The position numbers and the translations under genes were made by a program. From Marinoscillum sp964351885 (GTDB taxonomy: Bacteria; Bacteroidota; Bacteroidia; Cytophagales; Cyclobacteriaceae), in assembly GCA_964351885.1 (NCBI GenBank), contig CAYGPP010000034.1:1-29326 (forward strand): 29,326 bases of DNA, written 5' to 3'. The notes beneath the pieces were generated by a model. That model saw only the letters and a list, made by a program, of their open reading frames with translations, was not told where the DNA came from and ran no database searches. Below, piece after piece: positions 14,934 to 21,899 of the stretch (its first letter is position 1; each line of letters begins with the position of its first letter).

Positions 14934-16367
14934 TTACTTATCATTAAATAAAACCCATGTATCCTTACTGCCACCTCCTTGAGAAGAATTGACTACCAAA
15001 GAACCTTCCACCAAAGCAACTCTGGTCAATGCTCCAGGCACTACTGTTACCTTATCACTAAAGAGCGCATAAGGCCTCAAATCGACATGTCTTGGTGACA
15101 TATCAGTTTCTGTCAATGTAGGAACTGTAGAAAGTGAAAGCGTAGGTTGAGCGATATAACCTCTAGGTTTTGCGCTTACTAGCTTTCTGAACTTTTCATG
15201 TTCTTCCTTTGAGGCTTTCGGGCCTATCAACATACCATAACCACCAGCAGCATTCGTTTCCTTCACCACCAATTGCTCAATGTTCTCCAGCACATAGGCG
15301 AGATCATCCTTCTCAGAGCAGAGATAAGTAGGCACATTCTCAATGATCGCTTCTTCGTCTAAGTAATACTTGATTATTCTCGGGACATAAGCATAAACCG
15401 CCTTATCATCTGCTATTCCTGTACCTGGCGCATTGGCTAATGCTACATTACCAGCCTTATAAGCCTCGAAAATTCCCGGAACACCAAGCATTGACTCAGG
15501 ATTGAAAGCCAATGGATCTAAAAACTTATCATCTATTCTTCTGTAAATAACATCTACTTGCTCCAACCCTTTGGTTGTTTGCATGTAGACGAATTTGTCT
15601 TTTACCACCAAATCAGGTCCCGTCACTAACTCCACACCCATCTGCTGAGCTAGATATGAATGCTCAAAGTAGGCCGAATTGTAGATTCCGGGCGTCAAAA
15701 CAACAATAGTTGGCTTTTCTTTATCACTCAAATACTGAAGCATACTCCTCAGCAAACCAGGATAGTTGGAAACTGGGCGTACTCCCAAATTGGCAAACAG
15801 ATCAGGAAAAGCCTGCTTGATAATTTCACGATTCTCGAGCATATACGAAACACCTGATGGACATCTCAGGTTATCTTCAAGGACATAAAATTTGCCACTT
15901 GCATCTCTTACAATATCACTTCCAGTGATATGACACCAAATCCCCTTTGGAGGATTCAATCCAACACAAGGCTCCAAATAATCACTGCTCGATAGCACAA
16001 GATCTTTCGGAACTATGCCATCATTCAAAATATTCTGGTCGTGATAGATATCATCAAGAAACATATTCAGCGCCTTGATCCGTTGCTGTAGTCCTTTCTC
16101 TATCACTTCCCATTCCGAGCCTTGAATAATTCGTGGAATCGGGTCGAGATGTAAGATTTTTTCCACTCCCTCATTGTCATGATAGACATTGAAAGTCATC
16201 CCCATAGACACCTGCGCTTTATCAGTTGTGTGTTGGAGTTGGAGCAACTTAGTTTGTGTTAATTCGTCCAGATGACCTTTGAAATCGGCATACAATGCCC
16301 TGCAGTTTTGGTCTGCATCAAACATCTCATCGTAGTGTATATCTGAGGTATATTCTTTGAAGTGCAC
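14934..16367 (-). CDS. circularly permuted ATP-grasp protein
   Basis: 477-aa circularly permuted ATP-grasp protein (DUF404/DUF407 type), predicted from comparative genomics to be an amide-bond-forming ligase using ATP. Recognisable blocks: YDEMFDADQNCRALY near residues 12-26, CPSGVSYMLENRE, APGTGIADDKAVYAYVPR, VVKETNAAGGYGMLIGP (nucleotide-binding Lys and glycine loop), RHVDLRPYAL, and a C-terminal SSQGGGSKDTWVL. The frame starts with GTG at 16367; the first ATG, at 16325, would cut into the conserved YDEM segment, so GTG is preferred. It heads the operon with alpha-E and transglutaminase; the substrate is unknown. Confidence 0.92.
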   Translation of the reverse strand: MHFKEYTSDIHYDEMFDADQNCRALYADFKGHLDELTQTKLLQLQHTTDKAQVSMGMTFNVYHDNEGVEKILHLDPIPRIIQGSEWEVIEKGLQQRIKALNMFLDDIYHDQNILNDGIVPKDLVLSSSDYLEPCVGLNPPKGIWCHITGSDIVRDASGKFYVLEDNLRCPSGVSYMLENREIIKQAFPDLFANLGVRPVSNYPGLLRSMLQYLSDKEKPTIVVLTPGIYNSAYFEHSYLAQQMGVELVTGPDLVVKDKFVYMQTTKGLEQVDVIYRRIDDKFLDPLAFNPESMLGVPGIFEAYKAGNVALANAPGTGIADDKAVYAYVPRIIKYYLDEEAIIENVPTYLCSEKDDLAYVLENIEQLVVKETNAAGGYGMLIGPKASKEEHEKFRKLVSAKPRGYIAQPTLSLSTVPTLTETDMSPRHVDLRPYALFSDKVTVVPGALTRVALVEGSLVVNSSQGGGSKDTWVLFNDK

Positions 16368-16506
16368 GCAAAATAAAATTTAGTATTTATAACTATTCGT
16401 TAAAATATTCATAATAATTCATGATTCCAAAAGAATATTATCTAATAAAATAGCTAGTCTGTTGAAACAATAGAATTCAATGAATCAAGAAAATTGTAAA
16501 ATCCAA

Positions 16507-17115
16507 TTACTGAGAAAATAGCGTTCGGGTCATGATACTTCGTCCCAGAGTAATCTCATCGGTATACTCCAATTCTCCACCGATTGGGACTCCTCGAGCG
16601 ATGGTGGATATCTTGACACCAGTCTCTTTCAGCATCTTAGAAATATAGAAAGCCGTGGTATCTCCTTCCATAGTAGAGCTCAAAGCAAGGACTATTTCCT
16701 GAATGTCTTCCCCGGGGTTCTTAACTCTTTTTACCAACGAATCAATTTTGATATTCTCCGGGCCAATTCCGTCCATCGGAGAAATTCTACCTCCCAAAAC
16801 GTGAAACAAGCCATTGTATTGGCCTGTATTACTGATTGCCAAAACATCAGGCGTATCTTCCACTACACAAATCACAGTGGTGTCACGAGACATAGTCTTG
16901 CAAGTACAATCTTCTGTATCAGCAATGATATGGCAAGTGTTGCAGTATTTGATATTGGCTCTCAGTTCGCTCAAAGCGAGTGAAAGACCGTCCGTCTGAG
17001 ACGCAGGTTGTTTTAATAAGTGCAAAGCCAATCTTAAGGCTGTCTTCTTCCCTATTCCTGGTAATTTAGAAATCTCTTCTACGGCTTGCTCTACGAGTTT
17101 GGATGGATACTCCAT
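16507..17115 (-). CDS. recR: recombination mediator RecR
   Basis: 202-aa RecR, which with RecO and RecF loads RecA at single-strand gaps. Helix-hairpin-helix at residues 13-28 (EISKLPGIGKKTALRL); zinc-finger region at 58-72; Toprim domain from about 80 (VICVVEDTPDVLAI) with GRISPMDGIGPENI. The zinc site is unusual: the first pair is C58-x2-C61 but the second is C70-T-C72, one residue closer than the usual C-x2-C. The start overlaps the clpS stop by one base (TAATG), a typical coupled pair. Confidence 0.94.
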   Translation of the reverse strand: MEYPSKLVEQAVEEISKLPGIGKKTALRLALHLLKQPASQTDGLSLALSELRANIKYCNTCHIIADTEDCTCKTMSRDTTVICVVEDTPDVLAISNTGQYNGLFHVLGGRISPMDGIGPENIKIDSLVKRVKNPGEDIQEIVLALSSTMEGDTTAFYISKMLKETGVKISTIARGVPIGGELEYTDEITLGRSIMTRTLFSQ

Positions 17116-17405
17116 TATTCGATGGTGGCAGAGATTCCTGCATCTGTAATGCCATCTTTCATAGGCTTAAGCTCCTTCAACGAACCTTTTTTAACAGCAC
17201 ATTTTCCTTTGAAGTGAATCAGGTATGTACACTGTTCAGCCTGATTTGCATCATGCTTGCATACTTTAATCAAAGTATTGATCACGTGATCGAACGTATT
17301 GTGATCATCATTATGGACGATCAAGTCCCTGTTGTCACCTTCGCTGAGATCGGTATCTACTTCTACTAATTCTTCTACCTCCGGAGCATATTCCATCTGT
17401 GTCAT
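17115..17405 (-). CDS. clpS: Clp protease adaptor ClpS
   Basis: ClpS family (96 aa from this start), which binds N-degron substrates and delivers them to ClpA-type unfoldases. The core includes HNDDHNTFDHVINTLIKVC with the NDD...TF signature, then the conserved QAEQCTYLIHFKGKCAVKKG, and KPMKDGITDAGISATIE at the end. The frame extends back to 17462, but a perfect -7 box (17412-17419) lies within that extension, so translation should begin at the ATG at 17405 or at the one at 17396. Either leaves at most a few bases of leader. The downstream recR overlaps by one base. Confidence 0.88.
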   Translation of the reverse strand: MTQMEYAPEVEELVEVDTDLSEGDNRDLIVHNDDHNTFDHVINTLIKVCKHDANQAEQCTYLIHFKGKCAVKKGSLKELKPMKDGITDAGISATIE

Positions 17406-17411
17406 AGTCTG

Positions 17412-17443
17412 CAAAATTAGTGGAAGTGATTTATTTGGCACAA
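17412..17443 (-). promoter_or_regulatory. promoter of clpS-recR
   Basis: On the minus strand TTG (17443-17441), a 21-base spacer and TAATTTTG (17419-17412) match the -33/-7 consensus. The box ends 6 bases before the proposed clpS ATG, so the mRNA may be leaderless or nearly so. The symporter gene diverges from the same 80-base gap. Confidence 0.6.
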
Positions 17444-17483
17444 TTTTGAGCACATTCTTCAAATTTAGATATTCACCCAGCCC

Positions 17484-18920
17484 ATGAGCCCCTTTTTAGT
17501 CGGCAGCATTATCCTCGGTTACTTTTTGATACTCATCACCATTTCATGGCTCACCTCTCGAGGTAGTTCGGACGGAGATTTCTATAACGCTAACCGACAG
17601 TCACCTTGGTATTTAGTAGCCTTCGGTATGATTGGCGCATCCTTGTCAGGAGTGACCTTTATCTCGGTTCCTGGTGAAGTGGGCAATAGCAATTTCTTTT
17701 ATTTTCAAGTAGTTCTCGGTTATTTGGTAGGCTATTTCATCATTGCGAAGGTTTTATTACCCCTCTATTATAAGCTTAACCTTATTTCTATTTACTCCTA
17801 CTTAGAGCAGCGGTTTGGATTTTGGTCATACAAGTCTGGCGCTTTTTTCTTTTTACTGAGTAGAATAATCGGCTCATCATTTCGGCTGTTTCTCGTTGCG
17901 AGCGTGCTTCAGATTTCCTTCTTCGATGCTTTCAACTTACCCTTTTGGGTATCGGTATTGGTCACAATTATCCTCATCTGGCTCTATACTTTCAAAGGTG
18001 GGATTAAGACTATTGTCTGGACTGACGCACTCCAAACTGGCTTTATGATAGCTTCTGTTATCATTAGTATTTGGTTTGTCAAAAGTCAATTGGACTGGAG
18101 TTTTGGTGATTTGGTTTCGAACATTGCGAATGATCCTCGAAGTGAAATATTCAATTGGGAGTGGCACAGTGGGCGCAATTTTTTCAAGCAGTTTTTTGCG
18201 GGAGCATTTATCGCCATCGTGATGACTGGTTTGGATCAGGATATGATGCAGAAGAACCTTACCTGCAGATCCTTGGAAGATGCTCAGAAGAATATGTTCT
18301 GGTTTTGTGTGGTGCTAGTAGTTGTCAACTTCCTCTTCCTGAGCATGGGACTGATGCTTTTTCAATACTCAGAGGTAATTGGGATAAGTATCCCCGCTCG
18401 GACAGATCATCTTTTTCCTCAGTTGGCAATCAATGAGTTTTCTACTTTGGGTGCTGTGGTTTTCCTTTTGGGAATTACTGCTGCTGCCTATTCAAGCGCC
18501 GACTCAGCACTTACGGCAATGACTACCTCATTCTGTGTGGACTTTTTAGGCTTCAAACCGGAGAATTATTCCGAAAAGAAGAATTTAAGGAAAATTGTCC
18601 ATCTCGGTTTTTCAGCCGCTCTTTTTGTCGTTATTCTCATATTCCAAGCCATCAATGATCAAAGTGTAATCACAGCTGTGTTCGTAGCTGCCGGATATAC
18701 TTATGGGCCACTTTTAGGTCTTTTCACCTTTGGCATTTTCACCAAGTATTATCTCAAAGACCAATGGGTTCCGTTGGTCTGTTTGGCTTCTCCGGTGATA
18801 TCCTATTTGATCAACATCAATTCAGAGGCACTTTTAGGTGGTTACAAATTTGGATTTGAAATTTTGATTCTGAATGGGATTCTAACCTTCGTAGGCTTAT
18901 TCCTAATTCGTAAACATTAA
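17484..18920 (+). CDS. sodium:solute symporter (SSS family)
   Basis: 478-aa polytopic membrane transporter with about 13 hydrophobic helices, using a sodium gradient to import a small solute. Family landmarks: GASLSGVTFISVPGEVG (51-67), KGGIKTIVWTDALQTG (171-186), TGLDQDMMQKNLTC (248-261) and AAAYSSADSALTAMTTSF (333-350), which carries the serines of the second sodium site. It is the type common in Bacteroidota, for which substrates are mostly unassigned. It diverges from clpS. Its stop codon (18918-18920) overlaps the left arm of the inverted repeat that precedes the toxin-antitoxin pair. Confidence 0.9.
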   Translation: MSPFLVGSIILGYFLILITISWLTSRGSSDGDFYNANRQSPWYLVAFGMIGASLSGVTFISVPGEVGNSNFFYFQVVLGYLVGYFIIAKVLLPLYYKLNLISIYSYLEQRFGFWSYKSGAFFFLLSRIIGSSFRLFLVASVLQISFFDAFNLPFWVSVLVTIILIWLYTFKGGIKTIVWTDALQTGFMIASVIISIWFVKSQLDWSFGDLVSNIANDPRSEIFNWEWHSGRNFFKQFFAGAFIAIVMTGLDQDMMQKNLTCRSLEDAQKNMFWFCVVLVVVNFLFLSMGLMLFQYSEVIGISIPARTDHLFPQLAINEFSTLGAVVFLLGITAAAYSSADSALTAMTTSFCVDFLGFKPENYSEKKNLRKIVHLGFSAALFVVILIFQAINDQSVITAVFVAAGYTYGPLLGLFTFGIFTKYYLKDQWVPLVCLASPVISYLININSEALLGGYKFGFEILILNGILTFVGLFLIRKH

Positions 18921-18947
18921 TTATATTTATACTTTATAAATATAATT
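18919..18947. promoter_or_regulatory. perfect 13-base inverted repeat ahead of the toxin-antitoxin operon
   Basis: AATTATATTTATA (18919-18931), CTT, TATAAATATAATT (18935-18947): both arms match perfectly. It ends two bases before the antitoxin ATG and reaches into the stop codon of the symporter. Its place suggests an operator for autorepression by the ribbon-helix-helix antitoxin; being wholly A/T outside the centre, it could also contain the promoter. Confidence 0.65.
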
Positions 18948-18949
18948 CC

Positions 18950-19183
18950 ATGACAACCTTTACAAGCTCACTTCCAGACGATCTTCTCCATCAGCTCAAC
19001 GAACAAGCCATTAAACTTTCAAAGCCTAAGAATAAGATCATAGAAAAAGCGCTGAGAATCTATCTAGATCAAATCAATCGAGCAGAATATGTCGCATCAT
19101 ATCGGCAAGCTGGAGAGGATACAGAGATAATGGATATCGCCGAAGAGGGAATGACGGAGTACATGCAGCAGTTAGATAAATGA
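18950..19183 (+). CDS. ribbon-helix-helix (CopG-type) antitoxin
   Basis: 77-aa protein. Residues 1-45 fit a ribbon-helix-helix DNA-binding domain: the beta strand TTFTSSLP, then helices with KLSKPKNKIIEKALRIYLDQ. The C-terminal part (about 50-77) is acidic, ending EEGMTEYMQQLDK, and would wrap the toxin. The gene overlaps the following toxin by 4 bases (ATGA) and lies directly behind a perfect inverted repeat, the usual arrangement of a type II antitoxin that represses its own operon. Confidence 0.87.
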   Translation: MTTFTSSLPDDLLHQLNEQAIKLSKPKNKIIEKALRIYLDQINRAEYVASYRQAGEDTEIMDIAEEGMTEYMQQLDK

Positions 19184-19512
19184 AGCAACGAGAAATCTGG
19201 TATGCCGATCTTGATCCTACAAAAGGCAATGAACAAGCTGGACTGAGACCAATCGTAATTCTCAGCGGAAATATCCTCAATAGCCTGCTCAAAGTAGTAA
19301 TAGCCTGCCCACTCACAACCAAAGTGAAGAATTACAAAGGCAATGTGGTCTTACAACCAAACAGCACCAACGGATTAAGTGGCCCATCTGAAACGCTTAT
19401 TTTTCACATAAGGTCCGTATCAAAAGAAAGGCTGGTAAGAAAAATCGGGGAAATAGAGGAAGGTGAGCTCTTGGAGCTGAAGCAATCTCTCGCCGCTATC
19501 CGCACTTACTAA
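19180..19512 (+). CDS. MazF/PemK-family endoribonuclease toxin
   Basis: 110-aa toxin of the MazF/PemK family, mRNA interferases that cut at short specific sequences. The N-terminal signature is EIWYADLDPTKGNEQAGLRP (5-24), with the conserved Arg of the GxRP turn. VIACPLTTKVKNYKGNV holds the central Thr-rich catalytic strand, and SETLIFHIRSVSKERL matches the family's third motif. The length is normal and no lesion is visible, so it should be active. The cleavage site is not predictable. It ends two bases before the stop of the convergent alkyltransferase-like gene. Confidence 0.9.
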   Translation: MKQREIWYADLDPTKGNEQAGLRPIVILSGNILNSLLKVVIACPLTTKVKNYKGNVVLQPNSTNGLSGPSETLIFHIRSVSKERLVRKIGEIEEGELLELKQSLAAIRTY

Positions 19513-19514
19513 AG

Positions 19515-19853
19515 CTACAAACTCAACTCCTCGTTAGGATTCCAATAGACGGCATCAAACTCTTTGATCTTATCGTCTTTTATAGTCAATCCCTCCGCTT
19601 CCAATAGCTCCTGCATCAAGTTAGGCTCGCCAAAATGGAATTTCCCAGTGAGCACTCCTTGCCTGTTTACCACTCGATGTGCAGGAACATCAGGCATTCC
19701 ATGAGCTTGATTCATAGCCCATCCCACCATTCGAGCACTTCGTTTCATCCCTAAGTATTCACCTATTGCACCATAGCTAGTCACTCGACCTTTCGGGATA
19801 AGCTTGACTACCTCGAACACATCTAGAAAAAAGTTAGCCTGTGATTCTTTCAT
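19515..19853 (-). CDS. alkyltransferase-like protein (ATL), MGMT fold without catalytic Cys
   Basis: 112-aa protein covering only the DNA-binding domain of O6-alkylguanine-DNA alkyltransferase. Conserved blocks are IPKGRVTSYGAIGEYLG (DNA-recognition helix region), RSARMVGWAMNQ (arginine finger) and VPAHRVVNRQGVLTGKF. In the active-site motif PCHR the Cys is Ala (PAHR). Proteins with this change (E. coli Atl has Trp) cannot remove the alkyl group; they bind the lesion and pass it to nucleotide excision repair. It is convergent with the MazF toxin and divergent from the SDR. Confidence 0.92.
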   Translation of the reverse strand: MKESQANFFLDVFEVVKLIPKGRVTSYGAIGEYLGMKRSARMVGWAMNQAHGMPDVPAHRVVNRQGVLTGKFHFGEPNLMQELLEAEGLTIKDDKIKEFDAVYWNPNEELSL

Positions 19854-19988
19854 TATTTAAAATCAAGTTAGAAGCTGACTTTAAAAAAACACCAGCAGAA
19901 TATGACTGGGCCTCATTTTTTAATTGTCTCATGTACTCAATGTAAATTACCATTTCGATATCTTCGAAAATACTTAATCCCCATTACA

Positions 19989-20666
19989 ATGAGCAAGACC
20001 TTTCTAGTTACTGGAGCAGCAGGAAATCTAGGATCAGCTGTAACCGACTTATTATTAAAGGAAGGACATCAAGTAATCGGAACGTTTGTGCCAGGGCATG
20101 ACTATCCTAACAGTGATGTAGATTTCAGGCCATGCGACCTTACAAATTCTGATGACACAGAGGACTTCTTTGTTTCACTCAAAAAATCGCATCAAAAAAT
20201 TGATGGAGTAATCATGCTCGTAGGTGGGTTCTCGATGGGTAATTTATTGTCTACCCATAGTAATGACATCAATAAAATGATCTCTCTGAACTTGATGACA
20301 GCATACAATACTTCAAAGTATGCTACAGATTGGATGCATAATAATGGTGGAACTAAACTCATTTTTGTTGGTGCAAAGCCGGCGATCGAAGGAGGAGCAT
20401 CGGGAGTATTGTCTTATGCTATTTCCAAAAGTGCGGTAATTAAATTAGCAGAAATTATCAATGAAGATGAGGATTTAAAGGATATCCACGCTTCCGTGAT
20501 CATCCCAAGTATTATAGATACTCCACCGAACAGAGCATCCATGCCAGATGCCAATTTCAATGATTGGGTGACTCCCCAAGAGATTGCGGAAAACATCAGT
20601 TTTTTACTTTCAGATAAAGCAAACCCTCTCCGAGAAACCGTTTTGAAACTTTATAAAAATTCCTAA
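19989..20666 (+). CDS. dihydropteridine-reductase-like short-chain dehydrogenase (SDR)
   Basis: 225-aa NAD(P)-binding Rossmann protein. The dinucleotide loop is TGAAGNLG at 8-15 and the active-site pair is Tyr143-x3-Lys147 (SYAISKSAV). The Ser that classical SDRs carry about 13 residues before the Tyr is absent: the stretch reads VGAKPAIEGG (127-136). This recalls quinoid dihydropteridine reductase, where AGAKAAL precedes the same Tyr-Lys pair; LVGGFSMGN (77-85) also fits that subgroup's VAGGWAGGN. The substrate is therefore perhaps a pterin or a similar quinonoid, but this is inference. I start at the ATG at 19989 because it gives the usual MSKTFLVTGAAG beginning; the frame extends back to 19902 with 29 residues unlike the family. 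Confidence 0.82.
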   Translation: MSKTFLVTGAAGNLGSAVTDLLLKEGHQVIGTFVPGHDYPNSDVDFRPCDLTNSDDTEDFFVSLKKSHQKIDGVIMLVGGFSMGNLLSTHSNDINKMISLNLMTAYNTSKYATDWMHNNGGTKLIFVGAKPAIEGGASGVLSYAISKSAVIKLAEIINEDEDLKDIHASVIIPSIIDTPPNRASMPDANFNDWVTPQEIAENISFLLSDKANPLRETVLKLYKNS

Positions 20667-21088
20667 TCTTCTATAATCTTAACCTCAGAGTCTGAGAGAA
20701 TGAAAAATAAATGCAAGGGGTCATATGCATTGAGCTTTAAGGTGCCAGTCACTTCCACCTTAGTGTCCTGAGTTTGAAAAGCTTTCTTGGCATACACTTC
20801 AATAACTGTCTCTGGCCCAGCATTTCCACAGAAAAAACAGTTGTTGTATGGAAATCGAGAGAGTACAAAGTAGTCTTGGCCTCCTGATGTCTCCAGTGGA
20901 ATAATATATCCAGCGACCGACACTTGTTGCCCATCATACTGTTTGAGTTCATCGGAAAACAAAGGGACTTCCACCTCTTCGCCCAAAAACTGATCGTACT
21001 CTGTGGTGAGCGTAAGCCGTTCCAAAGTTTGCCAACCTTCAAAAGGTGCTATTAATGACCAAGTAAGTAGGATTAAAACCACTGACAT
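20663..21088 (-). CDS. exported OB-fold-like protein with a CFFC motif
   Basis: 141-aa protein with a short hydrophobic N-terminus (about residues 2-15, probable signal or anchor, no lipobox). The rest is beta-rich: GQQVSVAGYIIPLE (53-66), YFVLSRFPYNNCFFCGNAGPETVIEV (73-98) and KVEVTGTLKL near the end, a pattern of an OB-like fold similar to small periplasmic DUF3299-type proteins. Cys84 and Cys87 (CFFC) lie within a stretch so distinctive that a metal- or redox-related role is plausible but unproven. It shares 4 bases with the convergent SDR. Confidence 0.65.
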   Translation of the reverse strand: MSVVLILLTWSLIAPFEGWQTLERLTLTTEYDQFLGEEVEVPLFSDELKQYDGQQVSVAGYIIPLETSGGQDYFVLSRFPYNNCFFCGNAGPETVIEVYAKKAFQTQDTKVEVTGTLKLNAYDPLHLFFILSDSEVKIIED

Positions 21089-21179
21089 AAAAGACTAAAA
21101 TTAATAAACCAAAACTATGCAATATAGCGTTCGTTAGTAGGAAAGCAGTTCAACTAACTTTACCTAGATTTAAGCATAT

Positions 21180-21899
21180 ATGAGTCCAATGATCGATACC
21201 AAAGAACTTAAGAAGAGTTACGTAATGGGAAGTGAAACCATTCACGCACTCAAATCAATCTCTATTCAAATCGAAAAAGGTGAATACGTAGCTTTCATGG
21301 GACCATCTGGTTCTGGCAAGTCGACATTGATGAACATCATTGGTTGTCTAGATACTCCTTCTGAGGGAACATATGTTCTAAATAACAATGATGTAAGTGA
21401 CCTTACGGAAAACGAACTAGCCGAAATTAGGAATAAAGAAATTGGCTTTGTCTTTCAGACATTCAATCTTTTACCTCGTGCCTCTTCCCTTGAGAACGTA
21501 TCTCTTCCATTAATCTATGCTGGCTATGGCAAGGCAGAACGTGATGAAAAAGCATTGGCAACTTTAGCCGGGGTTGGACTAGATGATCGAGCCTATCACA
21601 AGCCCAATGAGCTTTCAGGTGGTCAAAGACAAAGAGTCGCAATAGCAAGAGCTTTAGTGAATGACCCAAGTATTATTTTGGCCGATGAGCCAACTGGTAA
21701 CCTTGATTCCAAAACTTCCTACTCAATTATGGATCTTTTTGCAGAGCTTCATAACAAAGGGAACACGATAATCATGGTAACTCACGAGGAAGATATCGCT
21801 GAATACGCCCACAGAATAATCCGATTAAGAGATGGTCTGATAGAATCAGATGTGCGAAACGAAAACATTCGCCTTACCACGCCTGTTCCGGCTGAATGA
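21180..21899 (+). CDS. ABC transporter ATPase of the LolD/MacB type
   Basis: 239-aa ATPase subunit. Walker A GPSGSGKST (41-49), Q-loop Gln93 in VFQTFNLLP, signature LSGGQ (145-149), Walker B IILADEP with Glu170, and H-loop His202. The FNLLP and EPTGNLDS motifs place it in the LolD/MacB/FtsE group, which works with FtsX-like permeases on mechanical or lipoprotein-release tasks. No permease lies within this window on either side, so its partner must be elsewhere. It overlaps the downstream cobalamin adenosyltransferase by 4 bases (ATGA), although the two functions are not obviously related. A near-match to the -7 box (TAACTTTA, 21155-21162) precedes it. Confidence 0.9.
   Translation: MSPMIDTKELKKSYVMGSETIHALKSISIQIEKGEYVAFMGPSGSGKSTLMNIIGCLDTPSEGTYVLNNNDVSDLTENELAEIRNKEIGFVFQTFNLLPRASSLENVSLPLIYAGYGKAERDEKALATLAGVGLDDRAYHKPNELSGGQRQRVAIARALVNDPSIILADEPTGNLDSKTSYSIMDLFAELHNKGNTIIMVTHEEDIAEYAHRIIRLRDGLIESDVRNENIRLTTPVPAE

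Noticed and set aside
19902..19988. Upstream ATG extension of the SDR
   Set aside because: The extra 29 residues resemble no SDR; the Rossmann motif normally begins within the first ten residues, as it does from 19989.
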